Assembly (NCBI GenBank): GCA_977017575.1
Contig: CDRNVI010000044.1
Coordinates: 310,001 to 374,000 of the forward strand
DNA: 64,000 nucleotides
Direction of reading: 5' to 3'
Origin: Paramoeba atlantica
Lineage: Eukaryota; Discosea
Both the position numbers and the translations under genes were made by a program. Below, one piece after another: positions 9,532 through 19,337 of this stretch. Under the pieces are notes generated by a model, which saw only the letters and a program-made list of their open reading frames with translations, was not told where the DNA came from and did not search any database. How positions within the stretch are numbered: the stretch's first letter is position 1; each line of letters opens with the position of its first letter.

Positions 9532-10197
9532 ATGTCTCGCGCGAATTCACTAAGATCCGATGCTATACCGGAACTTGAGTCACTCTTGAAAGCAGAACCC
9601 CTTAGCTCGTTCGATTTAGATCTTTACGTTGCTATATTGAAGCTCTACCAATTTTATCCTAGTAGAGCAAACTATGATGCCATTTGCATAATTTGCCTAA
9701 AATCGCTCCTTCTTGGTGCAGAACAAAATGCTTTTTCGGCTTGCATGTTTCTGATTCCTGAGAAACTGTTCGAAAAGGCGGAGCTACGTGAACTGCTTGG
9801 TCTTCAAGATCGTATGGAAAGAGCGAGTTTTCTTGAAATATGGGAAAATATTCCTACTTACACCGAGATAGCGCTTAATCTTGGTGGGGGAGAAATTGAT
9901 ATTCGCTCTTTATTGCAAAAATTTGTCCTTTCCATACTCGCCCGGACATACACGGTCATGTCCTTGGATTTGTTTCTTATGATGACCAATTTCGAATCTG
10001 TGGAAGAAGCGCTCAACTGTCCTGAAGTACGATCACGCTATGTGGAAATTGATGCGAATGATCAGAAAGTTTCCTTTCCACAAGGACTTGCAGCTTCACT
10101 CGCTCTTGAAGCTGAAAATGATGAGTCCTCACCGGCCATTTTGAGAGCGTCTTGTGCATCTGAATTGTCGAAATTCGCTTCCTTAATTCAGCCATAA
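9532..10197 (+). CDS. eIF3k: Translation initiation factor eIF3 subunit K
   Basis: 221 residues from ATG 9532, close to the about 218 of human eIF3k. The diagnostic start of the helical repeat domain is LDLYVAILKLYQFYPS (human EANLAVLKLYQFNP). The pattern that follows, FEKAELRELLGLQDRMERASFLEIWENI, matches the human EERPIRQILYLGDLLETCHF segment. eIF3k is a peripheral, non-core subunit of eIF3 that binds eIF3l. An in-frame ATG at 9493 is a possible alternative start. The frame remains open further upstream to 9355 with no homology there. The C-terminal winged-helix half is more diverged. Confidence 0.85.
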   Translation: MSRANSLRSDAIPELESLLKAEPLSSFDLDLYVAILKLYQFYPSRANYDAICIICLKSLLLGAEQNAFSACMFLIPEKLFEKAELRELLGLQDRMERASFLEIWENIPTYTEIALNLGGGEIDIRSLLQKFVLSILARTYTVMSLDLFLMMTNFESVEEALNCPEVRSRYVEIDANDQKVSFPQGLAASLALEAENDESSPAILRASCASELSKFASLIQP

Positions 10198-10641
10198 ATA
10201 ATTTTTGCTCGTATTCTTAAAAAATGTTTAACTTCGGCTCCCAGTACAAGAAATTGTTCTTTTTGCTGTAATTTGATTTCAGTCCTAAATCATTATTTTA
10301 TGGACGTCGGCCAGGTTATTTCCTTAAATTTTACGAATGCACAAATTTTAAGTATTTGTTACTCTGTAAAGTTCTAAAATTTTTTCAAATTGACGCACGG
10401 GTCGGTTTAATGTCGAATTTCTACATGTACGAAGAAGACATATTTTCAACTTTACGATGGTTTTTCGGAGATTAATCAAGATACACTAGTACCTATCTTT
10501 TGCGGATCTACGAGTACATGGATATGCATAATGTGGAAAATGTTCGTACTATTTGTGCAGCGAAATGCATTAGTGAGATAGATTGTATTACTACAACTTA
10601 CCAGTTTAAATAGTAAAAGGAAAATAACAGCTGTATATAGC
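10198..10641 (+). other. AT-rich spacer, nothing recognised
   Basis: 444 bp of AT-rich DNA without a convincing gene, RNA or repeat. Confidence 0.4.
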
Positions 10642-11583
10642 ATGTTTCCATCACGGACCCTTAATGCAGAGTACTGTGCATTTCTTGCTCAACAAGAGCT
10701 AGTCACAATCATGCCTCTATTTACTCTTGACTCTATTTCGCTCTTGAGTGGCAATTTTGGTCCTTTTAGACTGCATCACGAGACGTCGGTACCTCTGTGG
10801 CTAGCGCTTCTGCTTCGGAAATCAAAGGTTTGCATAATTCGTCCTCCAGCATGGCTTGGGATTGATTCACTTCAAATTGTATTGCGATACGAAAAGAATA
10901 ATGACAGCTTCTATGCGCTCCCACATTACGCCACAGAGATTACCTCGATGTTACTTAACGAGTGCGAGGAGGATTTCGGCTCGGATCGCGCCGACCTGAT
11001 TGGTAAGCTCGTTGGGGAGATTCTTATTCATCGGTGGACAAAGGTGTTGAGAGATCTTGAAATTTTTCGCACCTCTGGAATTATCACTCCTGGAGTTCGC
11101 GTTACAAACCTCATTGCCTCGGAATTTCGTCGACTACGGCCGATAATGCTTCGAATATTGGATGATGGCGCCGACTTTGAGTTGATGTACCATAAAAACC
11201 TGGAGACGTCATCCGAGAGGAGTTCTACTTTTACTGATCTTTCTCCTACAACCGGCTATACTTTGGGAACGACTCGTGCCACAGATTTTGAAGATCTTGG
11301 GACAAGTGCTACGAAAACAGTTGATTCATCACTGGTTACTCCAATACGAACCAGTACTGAATACGAAGGCTCCAGAGTTGTGTCTACACGCGCAACAACA
11401 TCTGAGGGAGTACTAACGGACTCTGCATCTCGACCGACTGGACATTCTGGAGATAGGCTGCAAGATGAAACTCAACCCTCCAGAAGACGAGATGAGGCGG
11501 AGAACCCATTAGATACTCTTGAGGAGTATACTCCGGTGCGTCCATCACACACTCGCCGAAGACGCACGCTGCGCGACATATAA
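10642..11583 (+). CDS. PSF2: GINS complex subunit PSF2
   Basis: 313 residues. The first ~180 match PSF2: EYCAFLAQQELVTIMPLF, then GNFGPFR, VPLWLALLLRKSKVC, PPAWLGIDSL and LPHYATEITSMLL, with helices up to RWTKVLRDLEIFRTSG. GINS (SLD5, PSF1-3) joins MCM2-7 and CDC45 to form the replicative helicase. The remaining ~130 residues are a Ser/Thr-rich low-complexity tail ending in a basic RRRRTLRDI. Ordinary PSF2 proteins are about 185-200 residues, so this tail is extra. It could be a phosphoregulated region, but that is only a guess. Two AATAAA signals follow at 11713 and 11724. Confidence 0.92.
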   Translation: MFPSRTLNAEYCAFLAQQELVTIMPLFTLDSISLLSGNFGPFRLHHETSVPLWLALLLRKSKVCIIRPPAWLGIDSLQIVLRYEKNNDSFYALPHYATEITSMLLNECEEDFGSDRADLIGKLVGEILIHRWTKVLRDLEIFRTSGIITPGVRVTNLIASEFRRLRPIMLRILDDGADFELMYHKNLETSSERSSTFTDLSPTTGYTLGTTRATDFEDLGTSATKTVDSSLVTPIRTSTEYEGSRVVSTRATTSEGVLTDSASRPTGHSGDRLQDETQPSRRRDEAENPLDTLEEYTPVRPSHTRRRRTLRDI

Positions 11584-11913
11584 AAGTCATTTTCTATTCT
11601 AGTACGTCGTGTGCGACTTTCGCTTCTCCTATATACCCGAGTTCGGTAGTCAACTTGTTAAAAGGTCTGATGAAATTCGAATCATAAAGCACCTTTTGCG
11701 CAACTAACGACTAATAAAAGCCAAATAAAAATGAAAATGACTATAGTTGCGAAAGTTATTAAAGAAAGTTATTAAAAAAGATTAAAGCTTTAGTTGCAAA
11801 TACATTACAGTAGTTTTAAAATAACTTCGGCTACGTTTTTTTCTAATGTGAACTTCTAAAATGAAGTTCTTTCTAAAATGAAGAACTGTGGGAAAGTGAC
11901 ATAAAGTTAAAAC
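11584..11913 (+). other. Spacer with poly(A)-like signals
   Basis: AT-rich. AATAAA at 11713 and again at 11724 probably belong to the PSF2 mRNA end. A short repeated AAAGTTATTAAAGAAAGTTA lies near 11755. No gene. Confidence 0.4.
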
Positions 11914-14055
11914 ATGGGGGACAAGTATGAAAATAACGTAAATCCTCCGAGAAACGAGAAGGGCACTGAAAACTCTAATTCTGACCCTGTACAAAACGTA
12001 TCTCGAGATATTTACAATGCGTCAAGTGGAAATGCAAGTTTCGTTTGGAGAAAATTGTTACAAAAGGTCCTATCGAAAGCTCAAGGAGTCGGAAGACTTT
12101 GTGATGACATTCGACAAACACAGGTCAAGTGTCAGCGGCTACAGCTTCTAGAAGAGATTGTCGAGAAAAGAAAGTGCTTCGAAAGCAACTTGCGAACAGC
12201 TGTTGAGGCAATCGACGACAATGATATTGATGTGGCAGCGCTGATGGTGCATCATTGTAAAAAGATGATAGACATTCCGCATGCTCTCGAAATCTACGGA
12301 AGTGACTGCTTGAAACATTTTTCTGATATTTTAGAGAAAGTTAAGTCTGAGGTGCAGATAAATATCTGTGAGTTTACCTTCGATGACGTTGAATTTCTAC
12401 GGCATGCAAATCGGTGGGTCATGTGTGGTCTCCGACTAGAGGTTACGCAGAGATGTATTAATCGAGCCGTTCGTAGAATAAAAGAACAGGTCAAACCTGT
12501 TAATGGCTCCCAAGATCGGGTTTCTGACTCGTCCAAACATATTGTGTTTCGCGAAATAGAGCTAATTTCGAGGGCTTTTTTATTATCTCTTAACGAAGTT
12601 AAACAAACAGGAGAATTGATGAAACACCTTGATGATGACCAAAACTTACCAACACACATCGAAACAACACTTTCTGTTGATGTGTCCAATGTGTCGAATA
12701 TTGACTTTTCGGATAGTTGCTCGTTGTCATTCCGAAAGCATTTCAGGGTTCTTATCGAGGAAATAACAGCCTTTTGTTCGGAGTTTAGTAGAAATCTAAT
12801 ACAAGAAATGCGAAGCTCTATTTTACAACCGAGGACGACGCTTCCTTCAGGTGAAAGCGACCTACAGCTGTTCGATCTTCAGCTGGAAGCGTTATCTCAG
12901 TGCGTAGAATTCTGTCACCGTTACATAAGATACATAACGAAGTGTTGTACTAGCGTTTCGAACAGGGAGAATAGTGAAGACGTGATATTGGCTTTTAATC
13001 AGCCATTACAGGATGTGTTGCAAAATCTTGTCGCTCTTTTTTTATCCGTGCAAAGCGAGTATAACTCTCTTCTATTTCGAGAGACTTCTACCACTGATGA
13101 AGCACTGGCAAAAGTCTTCCTTGATGATGTGAGTTATGTAGTAAGGGTTAGCATCACTAGAGCGATAAGGCGAGGAACTCCTCTGATGATCTGCAGCTCT
13201 TTGAATATCATGATTGATTTTTTACGAGAAACTTTTCTGGGACATATTAAACGTATGTTGGACGAGATTCCAGCGGCAAATGAGAACGAAGGAACTTCAT
13301 GGTTGGGTTATACGGAGCCTACTGATGAGCAAGCTCTCTCGAACAGTATCATCAAGCGTATGCAATGGGCTAATATAGGCGTCCAAGCTGCAGACTATTT
13401 AGCAAAACTTCACGAAAATGTTATTATTGAATGCACGAAACGTGACTTAGAGGCGTCCCAATTTCTCATGTGCAGAGAAATCGCTAACGAGCTGAAGCTG
13501 CTCGGCAATGTTTCTTTTGAAATTGTCCATAAATTCGCTCATCAACTTGCAGCTCATGTTTCAGAAACTTTTCTTCATGGAGGGTTCTTCGAAATTATGG
13601 AATACACGTACGAAATTGCTAAACCACAGATTTCTATTAGCGCGTGGGTCAAAAGCACGATTCAGGCGTGGTCTCGATTTTTTACTCCTTATCGTAAATT
13701 AATGCGGGAGACACTTTTTTCTGCTTTTTTGTATCAATTGTCTTCCGTTGCAGCTCGCTCGATGGAGCAAATTCTTTTGGAAAAGAGATGTAACGGAGTT
13801 GGCGCTGTGCAGCTTGAAAGAGATCTGAACGACCTCATATTATTTCTATCAAGTTTGTCTTCCACACCTGTGCGAGATCAGTTTGGTAAGTGTTTCCAAC
13901 AGCTTTCCTTACTAAACACGCAAAAGCTTCCGGATGTCCTGAGTGTTATACGAGGCGTGCAAAAATGGAAGCTTACCTCGTGGGAAATCATTACTGTTCT
14001 TTCCTGTCGAGTCGAGTATACACAAGAGGATATTCACGCGCTCGAACTTTCATAA
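11914..14055 (+). CDS. COG4: Conserved oligomeric Golgi complex subunit 4
   Basis: 713 residues, near the ~785 of animal COG4. The N-terminal coiled/helical part contains the COG4-like run FESNLRTAVEAIDDNDIDVA...HHCKKMIDIPHA. The C-terminal E domain is the best match: AVQLERDLNDLILFLSS, TPVRDQFGKCFQQLSLLN, WKLTSWEIITVLSCRVEY and EDIHALELS. The last equals the animal ending in which a WRLTPAEVRQVLALRIDF-like run precedes DIKRLRL. COG4 is part of the lobe A tether of the COG complex and works with SNAREs in retrograde traffic within the Golgi. No membrane segment, as expected. Single frame, no intron. Confidence 0.85.
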   Translation: MGDKYENNVNPPRNEKGTENSNSDPVQNVSRDIYNASSGNASFVWRKLLQKVLSKAQGVGRLCDDIRQTQVKCQRLQLLEEIVEKRKCFESNLRTAVEAIDDNDIDVAALMVHHCKKMIDIPHALEIYGSDCLKHFSDILEKVKSEVQINICEFTFDDVEFLRHANRWVMCGLRLEVTQRCINRAVRRIKEQVKPVNGSQDRVSDSSKHIVFREIELISRAFLLSLNEVKQTGELMKHLDDDQNLPTHIETTLSVDVSNVSNIDFSDSCSLSFRKHFRVLIEEITAFCSEFSRNLIQEMRSSILQPRTTLPSGESDLQLFDLQLEALSQCVEFCHRYIRYITKCCTSVSNRENSEDVILAFNQPLQDVLQNLVALFLSVQSEYNSLLFRETSTTDEALAKVFLDDVSYVVRVSITRAIRRGTPLMICSSLNIMIDFLRETFLGHIKRMLDEIPAANENEGTSWLGYTEPTDEQALSNSIIKRMQWANIGVQAADYLAKLHENVIIECTKRDLEASQFLMCREIANELKLLGNVSFEIVHKFAHQLAAHVSETFLHGGFFEIMEYTYEIAKPQISISAWVKSTIQAWSRFFTPYRKLMRETLFSAFLYQLSSVAARSMEQILLEKRCNGVGAVQLERDLNDLILFLSSLSSTPVRDQFGKCFQQLSLLNTQKLPDVLSVIRGVQKWKLTSWEIITVLSCRVEYTQEDIHALELS

Positions 14056-14337
14056 TCTCTAAAGCTCTAAAAAAAGTAAAACCAACTTTAATCATTCATC
14101 ACAGCGTTTGTAGCCATATTTATCAAAATACTACCCCATATCCTAGTGTTGCCCCGGTACACCCTTCTTAGCGTTGCATTTTGTTAGCACCCGGAAAAGT
14201 TAGAATAGGGGAGAGTAAAAGAAATGTTTCTTTCTAATTAAGATAGAAATAAACTAAGCTTATTCTGCAGAAAATAGAAAATAATGTTGTTATAAATAGA
14301 ATTGCAGAAAGTCAGTCTTTGTTAAAACTCATTTTTC

Positions 14338-15153
14338 ATGCCCGCGTTTGCCAAAAATAGGTCTTTTTCGCTGTGCTACAACATCTTCGCACATTCTACA
14401 AGACAACATCATAGTAAAGTGTTCACTGAATGTAGTCAACTTGGAACACATGATTGTCGGATACAATTTTTGAGACGTATATCTCCGTGGCACGATATCA
14501 ACCTGCTCTTCCCTGGTTCTAAATTTAGCAGCAATCCAACTCTGCAGTTTGTGAACGAAATACCGAAAGGTTCTTATGCGAAATACGAAATACGAACCCA
14601 GGAGCCACTAAATCCTATTCGACAAGATACCAAGAAAGGAGCCCTACGTTATCTTCGATATCAAAATCAAGGAATTCCTTTTAATTACGGAAGTCTGCCG
14701 CAGACTTGGGAAGGATGTGACGCGACTTCGCTAGGACCGTATACTTTTGAGGGGTTACATGGTGATGGAGACCCCGTTGACGTAGTTGAATTATCTGAAA
14801 CCCCTATGGCGGTTGGAGAAATTCGAAAAATACGAATTATCGGTAGTATTGGGTTGATTGACGAGAACGAGATGGATTGGAAAGTGATTGCTAGGGCCAT
14901 CCCGTGCGATACAGAAGCCAGTGATATATTACGTACCGTTTCACGTGATGAATTGGAAGCAATAAAATCATGGTTTATTAACTACAAAACAATCGATGGT
15001 AAGCCGAAAAACGCTTTGATACGTGAGGGTAAATTCTACGATAGCAACTTTACGCTTCAGATGATTACTCATTCCAACAAATTATACTGTGATCTTTGTG
15101 AACATAAAATTTCCAATACGAAGGGCCTGTGGTTGCCTTCACACGATTACTAA
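14338..15153 (+). CDS. PPA: Soluble inorganic pyrophosphatase (family I), probably organellar
   Basis: 271 residues. The family I core runs from about residue 70: FVNEIPKGSYAKYEI, EPLNPIRQDTKKGALRY, FNYGSLPQTWE, then the metal-binding signature HGDGDPVDVVEL with Asp143, Asp145 and Asp148. Also present are DWKVIARAI and a conserved WF--YK pair. It hydrolyses pyrophosphate to phosphate, pulling biosynthetic reactions forward. The first ~60 residues are rich in Arg, Ser and Phe and poor in acids (SFSLCYNIFAHSTRQHH), suggesting a mitochondrial or plastid transit peptide. The start at 14338 is the first ATG of the frame. AATAAA follows the stop at 15171. Confidence 0.92.
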   Translation: MPAFAKNRSFSLCYNIFAHSTRQHHSKVFTECSQLGTHDCRIQFLRRISPWHDINLLFPGSKFSSNPTLQFVNEIPKGSYAKYEIRTQEPLNPIRQDTKKGALRYLRYQNQGIPFNYGSLPQTWEGCDATSLGPYTFEGLHGDGDPVDVVELSETPMAVGEIRKIRIIGSIGLIDENEMDWKVIARAIPCDTEASDILRTVSRDELEAIKSWFINYKTIDGKPKNALIREGKFYDSNFTLQMITHSNKLYCDLCEHKISNTKGLWLPSHDY

Positions 15154-15508
15154 GAAAATACTGAAATTCAAATAAAGAGAAAAATACGAATTTTCGCTTT
15201 CCTACTTCTACCTGATCGTCAGCAAAAGAAACGAGCGAGACACAGAAATCTGAAATTCGTAGCGAATTACTGTCATTTTGCATGTACCTTGTTTTTGTCT
15301 TTCAAATTGCTTATATACAGATATATATCATATATCACATATGGATACATATCATATATATCGAAGAATATTATAATGTTATTAAAACTAAAAAATGATA
15401 AACCAAAAGTCTCGAAGTTTTATGAAAATTTCAAAAAGAAATCTAAAATTCTGCATGCCTTCATCGAGAAGCACACGTTTGAAAATGTTTGCGACTAATT
15501 CGATGTAG
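15154..15508 (+). other. Spacer with AT-rich palindromic tract
   Basis: Contains AATAAA (15171-15176) and a TA-rich self-complementary tract around 15315-15365. A short 40-codon AT-rich open stretch near 15376 has no protein character, so I call no gene. Confidence 0.4.
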
Positions 15509-16168
15509 ATGAAAAAATCACTGTCATCAGAGAGGGCTGAGCACGCTGAGGACGTCGGTACAACCTCTGCACCTTCATTTGTTTGTCGCAGTGGCCAACC
15601 ATGGAACCTCCTTCCAGCCACATTTCGGGCACGTCTCTTGTCCTGCTTCTCTTGGAGGCGTATGCGATTGTGGAATGAGTGCGAATGGCTTGAAAACGCA
15701 GTACGAAATGTACAAGAAATCACTTGCTATGGAGCACCACAATCCGTTTTGTCACCTGCCCAGCTTTACTTGGCTAAATTAGTACAGCTTCAACCTGAGC
15801 CAGAAATCGTTTTAGAATGTCTCCGACAGCCTCATTTTAAATACGTGACCGCTTTGTCAGCAGTTTACGTGAGGCTAGCTTGTGGAGCTGTCGACTGTTG
15901 GGAAATTCTTTCTCCATTTCTAAAAGATTTCCGCCCTTTAAGAGTGAGTATGAAACCTGTCGAATCTGAGGAACGCACGATTACACAGAAATTCGAAAGT
16001 ATCGACGATGAATATTACATGGATACGTTCATCTACGATCTTTTACACGTAGCTGGTCGCTGGAGACTACTTGATATCTCACTCCCACACATTCCGATTG
16101 GCTTGTTCAATGTGGAGAAGGCTTTGGGCAAGCAGTTTATTAATTCTTGTGACGTATTCAGCACGTAG
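15509..16168 (+). CDS. PRP38: Prp38-family pre-mRNA splicing factor
   Basis: 219 residues, typical of the Prp38 core. Matches run in order: RLWNECEWLEN (family YWKEECFGL), CYGAPQSVLSPAQLYLAKLVQLQPEPEIV, HFKYVTALSAVYVRLACGAVDCWEIL, FLKDFRPLR, and MDTFIYDLLHVAGRWRLLDISLPHIP. Prp38 joins the spliceosome within the B complex and is needed for its activation. No RS-rich tail is present. The first ~40 residues are unlike the family and may be a lineage extension. It is one of at least three splicing factors in this window although no introns are visible here. Confidence 0.88.
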   Translation: MKKSLSSERAEHAEDVGTTSAPSFVCRSGQPWNLLPATFRARLLSCFSWRRMRLWNECEWLENAVRNVQEITCYGAPQSVLSPAQLYLAKLVQLQPEPEIVLECLRQPHFKYVTALSAVYVRLACGAVDCWEILSPFLKDFRPLRVSMKPVESEERTITQKFESIDDEYYMDTFIYDLLHVAGRWRLLDISLPHIPIGLFNVEKALGKQFINSCDVFST

Positions 16169-16458
16169 AGCACAACCAACGTACTGCTTATAGACCTACA
16201 TAGGTCCTTTTCTAGACGATCATTTTACGTTACGATATAATTTTTCTTTCTTCAAAGGATTTCTGATTCACCTTTATTCGACTTGTACGAACTTTGAATT
16301 CGTAAGGTAAGCGGAGGACCTCATTTTTCTCGAGGCTTCAATCGTTCTCGTAAAAACGGTTTTTAAAAAAAGTTTCTCGGAGTTTTTTATTTTTTGCTAC
16401 TACTTCTAGTATTTTAAGTGCCAAATTTTATGAAAACAATAACGCTGTGTAATATCTT
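16169..16458 (+). other. AT-rich spacer, nothing recognised
   Basis: Just under 300 bp of AT-rich DNA between the Prp38 and LRR genes. No gene or repeat seen. Confidence 0.35.
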
Positions 16459-17367
16459 ATGCACATGTTTTCATCCCTTCGCATCGGCTTCTTTCCCATC
16501 AAACGTCTCCTTTACTTAAACAGCGCCGATGATCAACCTCCTGCAAAACGTCGCAGATACGGCGCAAAGGTCAGGAATATTCTGCTTAGTGATGAGGAGA
16601 CAATGAAGCTGTTCGTACATAATCTTACTTCCGCCCCTGCTAGTTGGAAACGCGATGTATGTCAATGGAAGGGGATTTTTTGCAACAAGGCCAAGGAAAT
16701 AACAAAAATCGACTTTAAAGACACAAGTCTTACCGGAGTTCTCGACTGGAATCACTTTCCTGCTCATGTGACGAGCTTTCGATGCCAGCGTTGGCCAAAC
16801 ACGCCTGGGAAGCTCCGAGGGGAGATTCATACTCATCTGCTTTCTCCGTGTCTTGAACATTTACTACTATGCGCCAATCAGTTTACTGGGCCTTTCGATC
16901 TTACTACACTCCCACATGATATGATAGATCTTTACATCAATCACAATTTGTTCAATGGCCCCGCTGATCTTACTTCTCTGCCCCTTCAGCTTTCACGACT
17001 TTTAGCCACCAAAAACAGATTTGAAGGAACGATCGATCTCACGAGGCTCCCAGAACACCTTACGAAATTGGAGATTGGGCTTAATTTACTGTCAGGATCG
17101 CTAGATCTAACGAGGCTACCCAAAAAACTCTCCAGATTGGAGCTTTGCAAGAATACATTTGAAGGCGCAGTGGAACTGACGTCTCTGTCTTATCCACGAA
17201 TCAACATAGACTTGGGATATAATGCTCTTACAGGCTTCGTAGATCTAAGAGGTGTTCATAAGAAAACGCGCATAGACCTAAGAGGAAATAAGTTCGAGGG
17301 CTACCACGGTATGATACACAACGGCATAGAGCTCGACCAATGTGTGGTACACCAACCAGTGCCGTAA
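16459..17367 (+). CDS. Leucine-rich repeat protein with 23-residue DLTxLP repeats
   Basis: 302 residues. After a basic NLS-like patch (PPAKRRRYGAK, about 28-38) and a plant-type LRR cap resemblance (CQWKGIFC), at least five repeats of exactly 23 residues run from about 148 to 275. Their pattern is DLTxLPxxLxxLxLxxNxFxG. LRRs usually bind proteins; the partner here is unknown. There is no obvious signal peptide or membrane anchor, so a secreted role is not supported. Repeats of this DLT-LP style are familiar from expanded protist families, some of them surface proteins, but that does not assign a function. A 20 bp-repeat transposon begins 50 bp after the stop. Confidence 0.75.
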   Translation: MHMFSSLRIGFFPIKRLLYLNSADDQPPAKRRRYGAKVRNILLSDEETMKLFVHNLTSAPASWKRDVCQWKGIFCNKAKEITKIDFKDTSLTGVLDWNHFPAHVTSFRCQRWPNTPGKLRGEIHTHLLSPCLEHLLLCANQFTGPFDLTTLPHDMIDLYINHNLFNGPADLTSLPLQLSRLLATKNRFEGTIDLTRLPEHLTKLEIGLNLLSGSLDLTRLPKKLSRLELCKNTFEGAVELTSLSYPRINIDLGYNALTGFVDLRGVHKKTRIDLRGNKFEGYHGMIHNGIELDQCVVHQPVP

Positions 17368-17419
17368 GGTAGAAGAAGCATCAGAAGATTTCATGTTTTA
17401 GGAGTGCATATTTTTGGGG

Positions 17420-17675
17420 AAAGTCAAGGAATATTGCATAAGTCAAGGAATACCCCACAACTACCACCTTCCCCCCATTTATCAGGGGTCGCTCGCGCGA
17501 CCCCCACTAAATAGGGGGGAAGGTGGTAGTTGTGGGGTATGGAGGCCTCTCGCAACTCCGGGGCCTCACCGGGTGCAGGACAGAAGTGCGAGGGCTTTAA
17601 TTTCAATGGTTCCTGACTTACGCAATATTTCCTGACTTATGCAATATTCCTTGACTTATGCAATATTCCTTTACT
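17420..17675. mobile_element. Nested palindromic MITE with 20 bp tandem ends
   Basis: Core hairpin at 17450-17540: two ~43 bp arms (left ATACCCCACAACTACCACCT) around a GC-rich loop. The left flank carries AAGTCAAGGAATATTGCATA copies; the right flank has three ~20 bp copies of the reverse complement (TGACTTATGCAATATTCCT). The whole unit is therefore symmetric. No transposase. It looks like a MITE whose ends are tandem repeats. Confidence 0.65.
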
Positions 17676-17813
17676 TTGGCCCATATTTTCTATAGCCTGA
17701 AATATCATACGAAAAACCTTTACTTCCGGTCGAAAACGCTTCGCGGCGCAATCTTTTTTTTTGAACAATTTTCTACTTTTTTCTTTAAAACGTTAGAGGT
17801 GTGTGTAGAGATA

Positions 17814-18725
17814 CTGTCCCCCCCTACTTATGCGCAACCGTTTGACCCGGCCACTTAAGCGCAATTTTGACGCATCGTTCAGAAGAACAGCGCCGCAAAG
17901 CGGCGCGATTTTTTTTTGTGGTACGAATTTTTGTACCAATTTTCGCCGCTGTTGAAATGGAGAGTCTGCAGGCAGTCCCTTTGGGCGTTGAAAAATGATC
18001 TCCATCGATCTCCTCTGATCCACACTGACCTCCGCCGATCTGTACGGCGAGTCTTTGCATTCTATACTGTACTGTACATCAGAGGAACTCTCCTGCCACG
18101 TACTGTACGCTTTTGAAATGATCAGTGCACCAGCGTGCGGCACCGCCTAGATATAGGGCGGGTAAATATAACGTGGGTAATTGCACTACAAGTGCATGAT
18201 AAACTAAACTTTAATTTATATTTCGGACCCAAGCTCTTAAAAGTCCGTTCTTTTCCTACAATTGATCGGGTGCTCGCGAAAAAGGCACTTACCTCGTGAT
18301 GTGGTCATTCGCGGGCATAAGTAACCATACAAGCGAAGTACTGTACCTCCTCCCTAGTTATCTCTCACACGTCACCCCCTGTCCGACTGATCTTCCAATG
18401 AATCGGTAAACCCTTCGAACCTCGAAAAAATACCTACAGCGTTCGCAACCGGTCGCGATCTGTCGTTACCGATCGAGATTGGTTGCCACCGTTCGACAGC
18501 GAGCTACAGGTACCGTCTGCACCCCCTCCACTGATGGTACTAACGCCGACCAACTACCATTTTCTTTAATTAATTTTAATAAATATAATTATAACTCATT
18601 TTTCCCAGGGCACCCCGCGTACATAACTCATGATTTAAACACGCGTCGCGAAATTTTTTTTTCACCTCTTTTTTTGACCCGGCTACTTATGCGCAATGTT
18701 AGGCCAAAACCTGGTTGCGCTTAAG
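17814..18725. mobile_element. Degraded CTGTCCCCCCC-type element
   Basis: The left end CTGTCCCCCCCTACTTATGC follows TA and matches the CTGT-C(n) terminus shared by other MITEs here. CACTTAAGCGCAA at about 17850 recurs inverted at about 18715 (TTGCGCTTAAGTG), suggesting the right end lies there, disturbed by the 18726 palindrome. The interior includes the 10 bp-repeat unit at 18395-18540. The boundaries are inference. Confidence 0.4.
18395..18540 (-). repeat. Dispersed repeat with 10 bp internal period (copy 1)
   Basis: The reverse complement of this block matches 60330-60465. Both hold units of the form CGACCGGTGR every 10 bp, next to a conserved AAAAAATACCTACAGCGTTCG and a CTGCACCCCCTCCA end. 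Third, shorter copy at about 60640-60720. Confidence 0.7.
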
Positions 18726-18818
18726 TGTCACCCCCCCTTTATACTTAGGAAAGTCAGACCCCCCCCTTTATACTTCCAAAAGTACCGAAACCGGTTGAAG
18801 TATAAAGGGGGGGTGACA
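18726..18818. mobile_element. Short palindromic MITE, TGTCACCCCCCC ends
   Basis: 93 bp with ~21 bp terminal inverted repeats: TGTCACCCCCCCTTTATACT on the left and its complement on the right, plus an inner CCCCCCCTTTATACTT copy. The core is AAGTACCGAAACCGGTTGAA. Confidence 0.65.
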
Positions 18819-18978
18819 GTAATTGAAAAAAGATTTTCACCTCGGGCCGTGACAATTACTCAAAAATTATCGCAAATATTTCATTCTATCGTTACTCCTC
18901 CATGTCGGCTTGAGGGTTTTTCCGTGATCTCTTTAATCTCGTCTTGTTTTTTCCCCGTTTTAGACAAAGTGTATCTTA

Positions 18979-19100
18979 CTAAACAGATGTATTTTTGTTC
19001 TCATCTCCCCTTATTGCATTCAGAAATAATGATAATGATAATAATAATGATATTCTCTCGGAAAAAATGTTATTATCATTATCATTATTTATGAGAGGGG
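18979..19100. repeat. AT-rich hairpin, AATAATGATAATGATAATAA
   Basis: The left arm near 19025 (AATAATGATAATGATAATAA) pairs with the right arm near 19070 (TTATTATCATTATCATTATT). Outer CCCCTTA and GAGGGGG stretches extend the symmetry, so it may be another small MITE. Confidence 0.55.
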
Positions 19101-19236
19101 GTGTACTCTTCTTTTGATTAATTTTTAGCCAACACATAGCCTGTAAATCTGATAGTCTAGAATTGCTTTTCGAACTGTTCATACATATAAGTATTGCAAT
19201 TGCATATTAAATATAAATATTGCATAATTTAATATT

Positions 19237-19337
19237 TTAGGCTCTTCGTTAAACGCGGTGGTTGTTTTCAACTTAGAAGTCACTCATGCTGCGCGCTTCG
19301 CGTTGAAAAATCCCGCCGCGTTTAACGAAGAGCCTAA
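19237..19337. mobile_element. MITE, TTAGGCTCTTCG family (copy 1)
   Basis: 101 bp with ends TTAGGCTCTTCGTTAAACGC and the complement. The interior TCACTCATGCTGCGCGCTTC is found inverted in copy 2 (56970-57070), and a decayed copy lies at about 59205-59269. Confidence 0.75.

Noticed and set aside
15289-15498. Small Lys-rich ORF before Prp38
   Set aside because: AT-rich, no ATG at its reported start, no protein character.
18696-19182. ORFs within the MITE cluster
   Set aside because: Made of palindromic repeats and simple sequence; no codon structure.
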